Source of the DNA: Hydrangea macrophylla
Lineage: Eukaryota; Streptophyta; Magnoliopsida; Cornales; Hydrangeaceae
Direction: 5' to 3'
Length of the DNA stretch: 64,000 bases
Assembly: GCA_033977485.1 (NCBI GenBank)
Contig: CM066983.1
Span: 62,429,010-62,493,009, forward strand
This document shows, piece after piece, positions 1-12,303 of the stretch. Made by a program: the position numbers and the translations under genes. The number at the start of each line of letters is the position of its first letter. Position 1 is the first letter of the stretch. Below the pieces are notes generated by a model that saw only the letters and a list, made by a program, of their open reading frames with translations, was not told the DNA's origin and did not search any database.

Positions 1-492
1 TATTAGTTTAGCACTTAACATGGATCGATTGTATATATTTTTTGTTCATTCCAATTAATTGGTTGATATTGAGATGAATCGATGAAATTTAGTGGCTGAA
101 ATAGATCAATGAGTTGGATGTAATTTTGTACAGGGTGTCATTGTATGTACAGGGTGGTATTGAATTAGTATTATTGAAAACATTTATGTCGTTTTTAAAA
201 AAATGACATAACTAATTACACATTTTTTGTCACTTTTATCAAGTATTTATGTCACTTTTATAAAGTATTTATGTCACTTTTAAAATTTTTATGTCACTTT
301 TAACGTATTTATGTCACTTTTTATTAACATGTGTTTTGATTTTATGAAACATTTATGTTACTTTTATAAACCATTTATGTCACTTTTAAAAACATTCATG
401 TCGCCCCCATTTATGTCACTTTTTACTAGAAAAAAGTGTCATAAATACCTATTTATGTTTAAGTGACCTAAAAAGTCTTTTTCTTTATAGTG
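1..492. mobile_element. Terminal fragment of a CACTA-like DNA transposon
   Basis: The segment is a run of subterminal repeats of the type TTTATGTCACTTTTA in both orientations. It ends at 492 in TTTCTTTATAGTG, which read backwards is CACTATAAAGAAA, a CACTA-type terminus. The same sequence recurs at about 43290-43795, so this is one dispersed family. Only one end lies inside the window, and no transposase coding is visible. Dense short subterminal repeats next to a CACTA tip are typical of En/Spm elements. The 3-bp target duplication cannot be checked because the other end is missing. Confidence 0.6.
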
Positions 493-790
493 TAGTCGCT
501 CGATTAAAGTTCTTACCAAGTTTCCGACCAAATCTGACAATTGGTTTATACGTGCATGTGGTGATTGATCTCGGTCATCGCTCATAACTCTCAACCTGTC
601 ATTCACAATGCATAAATACTATGCATGCATGACAATAATTATAATTAAGTATGTTTAACAACATCACATATACATCAAAAATTTTCACTATGTGTGGATG
701 CATTCAATAATATACGTCGTATCAGTCAACACACCACTCGATGTCGGACGTTCCCAAAGTTTTGATACCAATTGCTTTGATACCAATTAT
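493..790 (-). mobile_element. Leader of a minus-strand LTR element, with primer-binding site
   Basis: Directly next to the LTR at 791, the minus strand reads TGGTATCAAAGC (774-785). This is a one-base variant of the usual tRNA-Met primer-binding site TGGTATCAGAGC. The remaining ~280 bp have no open frame and are taken as the untranslated leader. The element stops at the CACTA end at 492, so gag and pol are not present here. Confidence 0.5.
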
Positions 791-1884
791 TATCACGACC
801 CATCCTGCCACGGGTGTAAATAGAACATGTTGCATGCCACCGAGGCTTATCCAATTCAATTAAATAACATAGCAGTGAAATAAAAATAAGTTGAAGCAGT
901 GAGTAATTAACTTCTAGAGATTCATTAAAGTCATAAAGTCAGAGTTATAATTTTTTTTCCCATTTGAGACACTTATAAATGCAAACCAATTTGAAAATGG
1001 AAATCCAGTAGACTGTTCCAAGTCCTAGTCAACTGCTTTAGCAATTGCAAAGAGCATGAAATCTCAGCAAACTAATCCAGTCGACAAGTTCATATCCAAT
1101 CGACTACATTTTTAGGAGGTGGTGTCAAATCCCAGTCGACTAGTACTCATCTGGTCGACTGAACTGAATCCTCCAAAAAGTCCAGTTTTGAAACATCCAG
1201 TCGACTGTGTGGAGCAATGCAGTCGACTGCTTTAAGAAAAGCAAAACTTTATTTCATCTTACCAACGAATCCAGTCTACTACTTCCTAAACCAGTCGACT
1301 GTTTTTGAAACCAATCAACTACTTCCTAAACTAGTCGAATGTTTTCCGGACTGCAGAACCTTCTGCAGAAAACCTTGTTTCTAAAGTACCAATTCACAAC
1401 CAGAGGCTAACTACACAAACCAAACTCATTCCAAATTAGTCTTAACTGTATTACAACATCCCCAAAACATAATAACAAGAGGTTCTAATTACATATTTAT
1501 TATAACCATTCTGTTTGGGTCCTTAATTACGTTTTGAAAACTATTTCCGTGAAATTTCTAGATAACCTACCTTTTATGCAATGTGTCATATATGTCATCA
1601 CTACAACGTCCAAAATGATCTTAAACAATATCAAACTAACAGTAAATACACTGCACATGTATGTTTACTATTCACAAATACCAGATAAAGTCAAATAACA
1701 TTTAAATCACATAAATGTCATTTAATCATTCGAATACCTTATTATTATTTGATTACTGCGTCCTCAACTGACACCTTCCGTTGACCCACGATTAACCACT
1801 TTTACAAGTATTAAACAACGTTAATAATTTTTATAATTCAATTATGCATTTAAAATAGCTAGATTTTCTGGGACGGGTGTGACA
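791..1884 (-). mobile_element. LTR (5' LTR of a minus-strand retrotransposon)
   Basis: On the minus strand the segment begins TGTCACACCC at 1884 and ends GGGTCGTGATA at 791, so the ends are inverted as in an LTR. A tRNA-Met-type primer site follows within a few bases. Length is 1094 bp. The partner LTR is not in the window. It contains a cluster of AGTCGACT-like palindromes (1010-1341), listed separately. Superfamily is not certain; the ends resemble the chromovirus-type LTRs at 43927 and 58064. Confidence 0.55.
1010..1341. repeat. Cluster of AGTCGACT palindromes
   Basis: About a dozen exact or one-off copies of CAGTCGACTG are spread irregularly over 330 bp, including the perfect 12-bp palindrome GCAGTCGACTGC at 1219-1230. 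Spacers between copies are unrelated, so this is not a simple tandem repeat. Confidence 0.75.
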
Positions 1885-2299
1885 CCTACATAAATTTTTG
1901 GGGGCGAATTGCACTAGCGATTTTAGAAAGTGATGGGTTTTGGAACTCAATTGAAAACGTGACGAGTCAAAGGAATATGACCCAAATAGTGATGGTTTGG
2001 GTAAAAAATTCCCTAATTTAAGTTCCGAATATCTTTTTAGTCCTAGAATTAGATAATTTTAATTTGAGCTTGACTCACACAACTCATGGTTTCTTCAACT
2101 GACCACCATGCCAAGACACGAATTAAAAAAGTTTCACCAAATTATCTTCCAATTGATTTTCAACATTAACAAGTACAAATACTACTCTGTGCCTAAAAAG
2201 ATAAAGAAAAAAAAAGGATTAAAATATTACTGAAGGAAGAGGTGAGACATAATTCCAAAAAAAAAAATGAAATTTGATTGCAATGCAAAGAGTAAAATC

Positions 2300-2347
<48 letters not shown>

Positions 2348-2360
2348 ATATACATGTATT
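1885..2360. other. Intergenic stretch with a CT microsatellite
   Basis: No coding signal or recognisable repeat apart from a (CT)n tract at 2302-2343, immediately left of the Tat-type LTR. Confidence 0.6.
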
Positions 2361-3633
2361 TGTTTGCTTGTAGTTTTGCGCGGGCGTGCCAGAGCCAAAT
2401 AGGCTCGGTGTGTATATACATCCTAATTTCCTATCTGCTTGAGTGAGTGATACTCAAGGCTTTAGATCTGACTTCTAAATGATGATTGTGTGTGATGAGT
2501 AGGAAAGTACCCTCATCAAAAATCTTTTGGTAGTGTTGAAGCGCATAAGCCAAATAGTGCAAGAGTTTACTAGGTAAACAATCACAAACAATTAATAAAA
2601 TACAGACATTTTATTAAATGTTTGGAGAATAAAACATACAACCAAAAAACAATATCAGAATAGGCTTTGATTTGTCTAAAGACTGAAAAACAGTTAAGAA
2701 AATAACAAAAAGGACAGACCTATTTGCTATGAATGATGTGGATGCTAAGAAACAAAGGCTTGAATACTTTGAATGCTGTGAAAGAAGGCTATGAGTGATG
2801 TTTTTTGAGATGATGCAGAGTGCCTTTTATGATTGGCCTGCCTCTATATTAATAGTGGCCTCTAATAGTTCTGATAAGGCAAGGACTTCCTTAACTGGCA
2901 CTCCAAGCAAATGATTGATTGTAGAATCCTTCCTAATCCCAAATTCTTGCCTTATCCCGAATTTTGATTGAATCAATCCCGATATTTTAGGGATTAGCCT
3001 TCTATATCTAACTGGACATGATCAGATCCATTTCCCAAACGGACTCTGCCTCCTCAAATTCAGGGTGACATCACCATGACAACTAAAAGGGGGACCGCCT
3101 TCTCCTTATGCCCATCGAACTTGTTATAACTTTACCAGACTCATGCAACCTCCACTTTTCACGCTTTTCGACTTCCATGCCCGATGATGTCTCACGAATG
3201 CTCAGTGATCAATCGGGCTCACGCAACCAGCCTTTACCATTTATTCCTTAGCTAGTGTCCGATGGTCATGCACGCTACTAATATCATCCATCGGTCTCTG
3301 ATCCTTATCAATGACCATTTATACAAGCATGTGCCCAATCGGAATTATCCATGCTTAGCCTCCTAATTGGGCTCCCACATTTGCTATCATTCATTTATTT
3401 CAATGACAGTGCCCGATTAGTCAGCAAATGACCTATTTCACCTATCGGGCTCTACCAAACCGGGACAACAACCTTGTCTTTCTGAACAACGTGATATTCT
3501 CTCCTTAAGCTCGATGTGTCTTTGTAATCTCTAGGTCGGCTACTCCTAGACATACTTCAGGCCAACCATCCTCAAGCCCACTTTAACACTCCATTCGGGC
3601 TCAAGGACCTTTGGTAGTTTTTGGGTGCAAACA
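2361..3633 (-). mobile_element. 3' LTR of the Tat-type element
   Basis: The LTR is 1273 bp with ends TGTTTGC and GCAAACA. Positions ~2445-3633 align with 28850-30013 almost throughout, and the first ~85 bp align with 25491-25573. Confidence 0.85.
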
Positions 3634-3650
3634 ATTGCCTTCCAAAAGGT
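3634..3650 (-). promoter_or_regulatory. Polypurine tract of the Tat-type element
   Basis: The minus strand reads TTTTGGAAGGCAAT immediately before the LTR start TGTTTGC. This is the purine-rich plus-strand primer expected upstream of a 3' LTR. Confidence 0.6.
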
Positions 3651-3773
3651 CACATCAAACTTCCCGCCTTCATTGATGTGATATTTTGAATTTGAAACTA
3701 CCACGTGCCCACCATGCAGAGACTATCTGATCTTTGGGAATCCCACTAGTCACTCCACATTTAATGCTGCACG

Positions 3774-3780
3774 TATAAAG
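3774..3780 (+). promoter_or_regulatory. Candidate TATA box of the antisense accessory gene
   Basis: TATAAAG lies about 135 bp upstream of the ATG at 3913, on the strand opposite to the retrotransposon's own transcription. It is outside the LTR, so an independent promoter is plausible. In grass Grande elements the comparable accessory gene is reported to have its own promoter. Confidence 0.4.
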
Positions 3781-3912
3781 TGATGGGATTTCAAAATCTC
3801 TTCACTTTTCCTTCACTTGCATTTCTCTCTCTAGAACCAGCAGCAAACCAGAGCTTATCTCTCTCAAACTCCATTCTTTCCGGTGAACAAACCTTCCCAC
3901 CACCTGCAAGAA

Positions 3913-6900
3913 ATGGCTCCTTAGACCGCTCCGGCGACGTCTTCTAAAGGCAAGAAAGCTTTTCTAGATGCTACTCCTCCCCAAAACCGATACAAAGAGG
4001 TGAGGGTACTAGCTAAAACCCATGCTTCAGAGATTTCTACCAAAAGCCTTACCCATTACAGTACTTCTGACGGTACCCCGACGGTGCCTGGCCTTGGTAC
4101 GGCATTTTACGATGATCCTCCGGTGGCCTTCAACCCCTACTTTTTGCCGGTGGAGAATGAATCATTCCTCCAGCTTCCTCTTAATTGGAGCAAAGTCTAG
4201 ACCACTACTCACCCCATTAGGGGCTGGCCCACTCCTGCTGTAGATTGGGACAAATGGGTAACCAGGGTATCGGCCTCTAAGGCCGATGTTTGGAAGCGAA
4301 CGAGCATCTTTGAGGCTATCATGCTCAGCTGGTCTAAATTGGAAATGGACCGACCTCTCTTCTTCTCCGCCTTGCTTTTCTGGTCTTCTTCTTGTAATTG
4401 GTTTCTTTTCCATTGTGGCCCGATGGCTCCAACCATAAAAGACATCAGTTACTTGCTCGGGCTCCACCCTCATGGATAAGAGGTTATCCCCGGTCTAGAC
4501 GTCGGAATGGCTAGTTTCTCCTAACCCCAATAAGAATCGATCAGAGATGGAGGCGTGCCTTATCGGTTGATTATAGCTTTCGGCAATTTTCTGACTGCTT
4601 GTATGGGCAAGGGAGGGTCTAAGGTGACCGATGCTGAACACACTGCCTTTCTCATCTACTGGTTGAACAAGTATCTCTTCTGCTCAGCCAGTCAGGCCAT
4701 AACAAAGGAGTATACCACTCTTACTTTAGCCTTAGCCTCCAGTAAACATCTATCCCTCACCAATGTTGTCTGGGTGCATCTGGTCCGCGGTTTAACTGAT
4801 TTTGTCCAATCAGGCTTCAGCGCAGGAGCGAGCCCGATCGGGATTCTTCAACTTTGGCTGTATTCAGACTTCCAACAATTCAGGCTGACTGCCCGCTAAC
4901 TGGCTACTGTTCTTATTTTTGCTATCCACTTTATGGATGTTACTCCCTCTTTCCACTCCTTCGAGGAGTGTTTTTCATTCTTTTACGAGGAATGTGCCAA
5001 TCGGGCTACCCCTCTCTTCACACCCTTTTCTTCCCTTCACTTTCCCATATTTCTACAACTTCCCAACAACCCCACTAACTGGGGCCCGGGCACCCAGTCT
5101 TCTTATAATGAAATCTTCTCTAGCTACTTGGTAGCGAGAGACATTATCTTTAGCCCAAGTATACCTTCTGCTAACAACAAATGTGATGTGGAGTATTACT
5201 TTGCACCACTTTATGCCCGTCAGTTCGAGCTTTCTCAAATGGTGCCCGTTCCACTGGCCATAACCTTGAATGTTGACTGGGTAGAGCGTAGACTCATTGT
5301 GAATAATGGGCTGGTGAGAAAGATCAAGGAACGATCGGACAACATGAAAGTAGCGTTCAAGTTTACTCCTTTCTGAGTCCGTCCCGTTGCATCTGAGGAG
5401 TTGACCAAATGATGGTCCGATTGGGCTTCCCAAATATTCAAGGGCACCACTACTGGGGTGCTGCTTTAAGTTGCCACGTCACTGGTCACAGAGGCTGATG
5501 TATCTATAGTTACAACTATGCCAGCTCAACAAAAATAGGTGGCAAAATGGCCAGCCCGCAAGCAAGCACTAGGTTAAGGACCAATAAAGAAAATGAAACA
5601 GACATCAACCTTAACTACTTAAGTATTACTCTACTCCTCCTGGCTTTGTACTGTCCGATTAACCCCATCCACCCTTTTAATCCCCTTCTATTATCATTCC
5701 TACTTGTGGACGAGGATTCCAGAAAAGATATTGCACTGACTAGGCATGGCTCGCAGCTGCAAATAGCCCTACCTTCAAGCCTTCCCACAAATCTTCCATC
5801 ATCCCCTGAATGGGAAGCAATCCTTCTTAAACGGGCCACCAAGACGGTGGTCCCTCTGAGGATTGTACCGCCTCTCACTCCATCGGACGGAGATGATGAC
5901 GATGATCCCACGGAAGGATCTGTGCCTGAACAGGTAGTGCTCTTTTCCAGCAGTGAAGACTTGCTAGGGGCGATTCAGCTGTAGAGACGAATGGAGAGGA
6001 AGTTGATCAGACGGTCTACCTGGCGGTAGAAAGAGGTGAAGATCTTTTGACTGGCCAGGTGGATCCTTCGGTTGCTATGGGATTGGCCTTTGAGCATATA
6101 GAAGAAATAATCATGGTTGATCCCAATTCTTCTATTCCTGAGGGTCCTTCAGCGTCAAGTGGTGAGGAAAGTGCTCTGGCTTATACCTCAGCCATTACAG
6201 AGGCCGTTCAATCTATTGCAAGTGTGAGCATTGGGACCTCAATAGAGGAACCCACTATAGCACCTCCTCCTGAGCTGAGCCAGCAATTAGCCCAGTCGTT
6301 TGCCTCCCAACCGAGCAGCGAATCCATCATTCCTCCTGACGTATCGGTCTCCTCCTCATCACTTGCCCAAGTACTTAGCGTTTACTTGGGCTCCTTTCTT
6401 CAGTCTTTGACTAAAACTAACCTTTTTAACTTTGAATTCTTTGAACAGGCCGTTCCTCTAGGTCCATAGCCATTCATCTCTTTTAAAAAAAAATTCAGTG
6501 GCCTGGACCTTAGGGCGTTTGACTTGGGTCCTCTTCAAACCTAAGTTGTCTCTCCTACTAGCATTCAACGGTCGAAGGATCTCCTTCTTGGACTGGTTAC
6601 CCAAGTCTTACCTAGCCTCCCACCCGCTATTAATGTGGATGCTGCCCTGAGCGCACTTTCGGCAGATCGTTCACTGCCAGACGGGCAGCTTTCTCTAATA
6701 CGGGAGATACAAGAAAGACTACCAAGCTGCTGTCTCTTGGAGCGATTGGCCTCAACTATTCAGGCCGAAGCTAAAGTTCATCTTGGTGCTCGACAGAAAG
6801 CAGTACAGTTTCTCCAGGCTACCAAGATCAAGTATGAAGCTTGAAAGGCATCTCGAGCCCAAGTGATTGCTCGAGACACCTGGCTGCAGGCTCGCATCGC

Positions 6901-7149
6901 TACTCTCAAGGCACAACTAGAACAATGCAAGATCGAAGTCATCACAAATGATGCTACACTAGTAAAGGTGGATGGGGTCCTAGCCTATCTTAGAGGAGAC
7001 GCTCAGAAGTGTAGTGACCAGTTATAAGCTAGTCTTCCAATTTCCCGTGCCAGGTCCCAAAGACTTAACAAGGCCAAACAAGATCAGGCTGGGGCTCAGA
7101 AGACCTGGGAGGACCTGAGGGCAAAACTTAGGAATTTTGAATCGGATTA
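3913..7149 (+). pseudogene. Antisense accessory gene of the Tat element, plant-mobile-domain-like, decayed
   Basis: One frame runs from the ATG at 3913 to ~5540, broken by stops (codon 4, then 4198 and several more). It then continues in other frames at 5547-5984, 6047-6469 and 6635-7149. The part at ~4230-4480 contains DRPLFFSALLFWSS, FHCGPMAP and ISYLLGLHPHG. This arrangement fits the plant mobile domain (PF10536-like), where a Cys-Gly-x-Met block precedes a DV.xLLGL helix. The middle is acidic and Ser/Pro-rich (DGDDDDD at ~5890). The C-terminus, rich in Gln, Lys and Arg, looks like a coiled coil. A T-rich stretch ending TTTGAACAG at ~6448 may be an intron acceptor. The gene is antisense to pol, where Tat elements carry extra ORFs. 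Function of such ORFs is unknown; silencing-related roles are only suggested by the host MAIN/MAIL family. Confidence 0.65.
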
Positions 7150-7380
7150 GAAGCTGATTTCTCTTTTATACTTGTATTTTTTTTTGTATTGAACACTTGT
7201 AGTAAGCTGTTGTAGACACCTCGATTTTGACCAAACATCGAATTAAGGAGAGTGTTACCTCCAAGTCCAATGATGACAACGTTCGAACAAACCTAGGACT
7301 TCCAAAGATGATTCAAGCTCTTCAAAAGACTCTCTAACCTAAACAAGGCAAAAAGGGAAAAGAAAAAGAAGATGGAGGCA

Positions 7381-7600
7381 CAACGGCACTCGACCTCTTT
7401 CACGGAAGTCACGGGCTGCCGTTGCAAATTTTAGTAAGTGCCGCAAAAAATAAATTTGTACAAAAAAAATGGCAGTCCCTGGAGTTGTCCGCGGCATTCA
7501 TTGAGTGATGCATCGGCATTCAGTGAATGCCACAACGGCAATCACTGAGTGTCATCCTGGCATTCAGTGAGTGTCGTTTCCATCTCCATTGAGTGTTACA
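7381..7600. repeat. Cluster of CATTCAGTGAATG-type palindromes
   Basis: Repeated variants CATTCATTGAGTG, CATTCAGTGAATG, ATCACTGAGTG, CATTCAGTGAGTG and CATTGAGTG lie between 7490 and 7600, with related GCCGTTGC/CGGCA words before them. The cluster ends ~100 bp upstream of the TATA box. Confidence 0.65.
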
Positions 7601-7705
7601 TTTTGTAATAGACAGCTGTAAGACGGCACGTTTTGTACTATCAAAAGGACGCCTGAATTAGGGTTTTCAGTCCTGAAATGACTGAAATGCCCCTTTGAAA
7701 TTGTC

Positions 7706-7713
7706 TATAAATA
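7706..7713 (+). promoter_or_regulatory. TATA box of the solo LTR
   Basis: TATAAATA in the context CTATAAATAGAGG, a typical plant LTR core promoter. Confidence 0.6.
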
Positions 7714-9795
7714 GAGGATGAATATTCACTTATAGGGGTTGAGATTTTCTTTAAATCTAGAGGTTATATAAGTGTTCTTCTTGCCTTAATTTTTATAATT
7801 AGGAGTGAGTTTAAAATAGTTTAAAGAAAGAGTTGTGTGAATTAGTGTAGAAGAGCTTGATTAGTCTTTGGAAGTTCTCCAAAATCACCAAGTTGAGGAT
7901 ACTTTTGAGATAAACTCTAGAATAATTAGTCTTTGTCTAAATTTAATTATAGTATGCATTGAGTTCTTTAGTTTCCTTTATTCATTTTGTGTTCATCCCT
8001 TGGATTCATAAGACTTTCAATATCTTACTTGAATCTCTTGGCTTGAAATCCCTTAATCTCCTTGTAATCTTGTGATTCATAAGGGGACTAAGGTTGATAC
8101 TAGAATATTTAACATAATGGACTTAAACCTATTTTCATGGTTTGAGGTTTGTTATGATTAAGTTTCATGAAGTTCTTCTATACTTCTTTGAAATTTACAA
8201 ATATGAATATATATAGTCTCGAATGACCACCAAATGGTAGGAGAATTAGCTTTAGACAAGCCCAATTCTATGGCTTACTTGTCTAAGTTGATAATAAAGT
8301 GAATTAACCTAATGAGTAGTGAGTTCACAATCTGTTTTTGATCATAGATTTTTAGCCGAACATCGAAGCATTGGAATGGAGTGAAACTAATGGCAAAGTG
8401 TTTATAACTTAAAGTTCTACCACTACAATTTTTGTTTTAAAGTAGTTTCATTTTTGGGTGGTTTGATCAAGGGTTTTGTGGAACAACCATAATCTGTCTA
8501 GAGTTTCAGAATAGTAACACTCTTTTGAAATAAGCAAATCAAAACCTTAATCAAGCACTTTTGACCCAAAATAAATTTTTCTAAGTAGGTTGTGTTAGGA
8601 AGATACCCTAAAAAGAACAAAGAATTTTTTTATTTTTTTGCTATTTTTAGAAAATCGTGCAAGAACTCTGAACAGAGGGTTGTAGAATCCTGAGTGATGT
8701 CTAGTTTTTGTACAATTCTCGAAGATCTAACCGTTGAAACTTTGATTTCTTTTTTGGGCTGAAAAGACACACAGAGGCATCTTGTGTCCAAAATTCACCA
8801 AGATCAAACCATAGGAACCATGCTTTTTATTTCTTTGAAGTTGTGATATGCTCTCAGCAATTTCCAAAATTCTGCAACAATTTTGATCAATCTTATAAAT
8901 AATGGCTTAGATGATATTTTCATGAGTTAAGGTTTAAACTATGTTTCAATAACGATTAGTTAAGCTTGAATTTAAAGTTTAAGTGACCTAAATCAATAAG
9001 TACTTCATGATTTCTCCTCGTTTATGTTTACATTCATCCATGTGACTTGACATTCATAATTAGGATTCGTTTGCTTTAGGTTAATTACATTTGATAGGTT
9101 TAGGTTAGATGCCTAGGATCATTATTTAATTTTACGTGCTATATATCATGTGGACTAACCCTTGTTTCGTAGCGCTGATGAGGTATGACTTTTTGACTCT
9201 CCCCTAGCTTAACTTTCCTTTAATTTTATTGATTTTATGACCTCATGCGCGACACATTAGAATTAGGATCTTGCCTTATGTGAATACATGTGATTAGAGA
9301 CTCTTTTCTAGGATTTTCTTTCAATTGTATGCATTGCACGTTTAATATCGCTGTCGGATCCCCGGTAAGTTCTCTTATTCCCTGTTGCATATCATGTTGC
9401 TTGATACTTGAATTATGTGATTTTTGAATGATATTTTACCACTTGCAATCTTACACCCTTTAGACATGCTTTTGTAATGTATATTTATACATATGTATTA
9501 GTTGAGGGCACATTTAAATTAATAATTCGATTAAGAGGATGTTAAGTAAAGGCCTATCGCGAGATAGGATGAGAAGGGATGTTTTAGTCCGATGGACTCC
9601 TTCCCTTCTCATTCCATAATCCCCGGACCCAGTTAATCTTTGGTTTCGCAAAAAGTTTAGTTGCTTTAAAAAAGGTTTCTTAATTTCCCCTTTAAAAATT
9701 AAGTGGCAACTCATTTGTTTTGAATTTGAAATTTTAAAAGAATTTTATAAGAAAAGCTGTGGGTAAAGGAGAAAGATTGCGATATCCACAGCTGT

Positions 9796-10201
9796 GCCTT
9801 TCTATTATTTAACATAATTGAGGATTTTTGATGATTCGTTCTCAGGCTCATAATTGATAAGTTGATCATACTCTAACCCTAGATTCGGTCTATATTCCAA
9901 ATCAATAGTTTCCCACAAAGTAGGATAATAAGACTTTAAATATTGACTATTTATTAGTCTGGCATGGACCGTTCCATTCATATTGCACAGTCTGTATGCT
10001 CCACCTCTCTTGAGTTAGTGAAGGATGAAGGGATCCTCCCAATTGACCGACCATTTGCCATATCAGTTGTCCTTGTCTCCAATAGGTAAGACGGCCTTCC
10101 AAACCAAATCCTCTGTGTAGAAAGATTTTTCTTTCACTCTCTTGTTGTATGCTTGGGCTGCACGCAGCTTTGTACTTTTAATGAGTCCAAGGTTGTTATC
10201 C
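9796..10201 (-). other. Part of the 3' region of the Tat element, no gene recognised
   Basis: The sequence resumes the Tat element after the solo LTR and leads into the integrase region. I see no conserved frame in it. Confidence 0.4.
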
Positions 10202-10856
10202 TTATTTCATCAATCCTTCGAATTCAGCTATCATAGCCTCAGTGTACTCAGCGGGCTCAAGCTGATTTTGCGATGCCCACCGAGCTGATCGCACTATAAC
10301 TTCCATAGGTAGCATAGCGTCATGCCTGTTGGTCAGCATGAATGTAGTGACCCCAGTACTGGACCTTTTAGATGTCCTATCGACCCATAGTGCTTCGGAC
10401 AAGAGCTTATCCCATTCTCATGGATTTTCATTGATCATCTTCTCAATGATCCCTTTGAGGATCTTGTTTGTTGACTCAGACTGTCCATTGGCCTGAGCAT
10501 AGATGGTAATCCCTCTACTTTCTGCAAAGGTTGCAGTCTCTGTTCCTGTAAACATAGATCCTTGATCGGCCGTAATGGTTTCTGGCAGGCAAAACTGGTA
10601 TATTATGTGTTCCTCAATAAATTTAATCATAGTAGCTTGAGTCACCGTTCTGCATGGTATTGTTTTAGCACACTTGGTAAAGTAGTTCGTAGCTAATATA
10701 ATAAAACAATGCTGGCCCAATGAAGGTGGGAGAACCTTGCCAATCAAATCCATGGCCATCCTTTGAACGGCCATCGCTATATAATAGGTTGGAGTTCTTT
10801 GGATGGCACTCTTTGAATCTAGCCATGCTTTTGACAAGCCTGGCACCCTTTAGCAT
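10202..10856 (-). pseudogene. Tat-type integrase (broken)
   Basis: The minus-strand frame at 10418-10846 contains the retroviral-type integrase core. Readable blocks are FIILATNYFTKCAKT (first catalytic region), ETITADQGSMFTG (second Asp) and YAQANGQSESTNKILK (catalytic Glu), the D,D-35-E signature that inserts the cDNA into host DNA. The next block (10202-10402) reads VDRTSKRSSTGVTTF and LPMEVIVRSARW, the usual region after the core. The two blocks are separated by a stop and a frame change. Upstream zinc-binding residues at 10860-11050 are only weakly visible. Confidence 0.75.
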
Positions 10857-11286
10857 AGCTAATGCAGTCCTTCAACATGCCCATCTAGTAATAATTATAT
10901 CTTCATAAAAGCCACTTCATCTTAGTACCGGCCTGATGAGCTCCACAAATTCCTCTAAGCACTTCGGCCATTACCTGTATGACTTATTTCTTCCTGAGGC
11001 ATTTTAAGATCACATCATCACCGATAGGCTTCTTGAATAGTTCTTATTGAATAGTTCTCCATCAAGCACAACAAATCGGACTGTGAATAGTCTGACATTA
11101 TGGTCCACCCTAACATTTAGGTGTCTTAGGTAATCGATGATAGGGATTCTCCAATCATCATCCTCTATTAAGACTGAATTGAGTATACCAACCTCTTTTT
11201 CCCACTGATGGCAATAATTGGACTTTACACCGTGATGGCTTGATCTTCCAAACCCTTTCTGGTTGACGAGGCCGATACCATTTTTG

Positions 11287-11760
11287 CTAGCTTATTAGCC
11301 TCTGTATTTGTTGACCTGGGATATAACTCACAGTTATATCATCAAATGAATCCATAAGTTGAGTCGCCACTGAGTGAAACAGGCAGAGTTCCCAACTCTT
11401 TATTTGGAATTTACCTGATATTTGTTCGATCACCAACCTTGAGTCCCCTTTTATGTGTACGGATGATGCCCCCATTTCAAGGAGTATCTCAAGTATGATA
11501 ATAAATGCTTCGTATTTGGCCTGATTGTTGGTACATTTGAAATTAAGCCGAAATGACATCATTATCTTTTTATATTTAGGTGATACAATGACCTCTCCTG
11601 GCCCAGCATCTTCTACATTCTTAGAACCATCAAAGACTAATGTCCATGGTACCAAGGACTTATTTAGTACGTTAGGTGCTATTGACAGATCTCCCAGATC
11701 AGTAGGATCTGGGTGATCGGCCAGAATTGACCGATTGCTGTGATCAGCAATGAATGGCAA
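11287..11760 (-). pseudogene. Second (archaeal-type) RNase H of the Tat element
   Basis: The 157-residue frame has WTLVFDGSKNVEDAG (first Asp), NNQAKYEAFI (Glu), VHIKGDSRLVIEQISG (Asp) and a late region around SYIPG. These are the catalytic residues of an RNase H that degrades RNA in RNA/DNA hybrids. It comes after the ordinary RT-linked RNase H. A second RNase H of this type is a Tat-lineage marker among plant Ty3/gypsy elements. The end is cut by a stop at 11287. Confidence 0.75.
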
Positions 11761-12145
11761 ATTCCATCAATGCCAAGGTCCATTTCCCAATTCGGCCTCG
11801 CATAATAGGTCTTGACAACATATATTTAATCACATCAATTTGACATATGATATAAGTAGAAACAGGAAGCATATATGTTCTTAATTTTTGTGATGAAAAA
11901 TACAATGCCAAGCATAATTTCTCAATCGGCGCATAGCACTGCTCGATTGGAGTTAAAATCCTACTCAAGTAATAAATGGCTTGCACATTAGCTTGCTCGT
12001 TGTCCTGAGCTAGCAAACTTCCTATTGAGCAATCAGAGGCAGATATATACAATTTAATGTACCTACCCTTCTTAGGTGGCATTAACACTAGAGGAGTAGA
12101 CAAGTATTGTTTTATCCTTTCAAAGGCTTGTTTGTGGATTCCCAC
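11744..12145 (-). pseudogene. RT-linked RNase H and connection domain of the Tat element
   Basis: The frame shows YIKLYISASDCSIGSLLAQ (first Asp of RNase H), AIYYLSRILTPIEQCYAPIEK (Glu region) and LRTYMLPV, the standard gypsy RNase H that follows reverse transcriptase. It overlaps the second RNase H frame by a few codons, reflecting a frame shift between the two. Confidence 0.75.
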
Positions 12146-12303
12146 TTGAATTCTTCATCGGTCTTGATCTTCAATAGTGCGGTCCATACTTGAGTCTTTC
12201 CTGTATAATTGGATATAAACCTTCTCAGAAAATTAATCTGCCCGAGTAGCCTCTATAACTCTTTCTTATTGGCTGGGGGCTTGGCCGCTTGGATAGCCTG
12301 AGC

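Larger units (their letters stand above)
7211..9790 (+). mobile_element. Solo LTR (2580 bp) with target duplication GCTGT
   Basis: The segment starts TGTAGACACC and ends GATATCCACA. It is flanked by GCTGT at 7206-7210 and 9791-9795. There is no internal coding region and only one LTR, so it is a solo LTR left by recombination. A TATA box (TATAAATA, 7706-7713) gives plus orientation. Its 3' part matches, inverted, the solo LTR at 25574-28844, including the blocks before and after TGTTTTAGTC. Confidence 0.85.
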
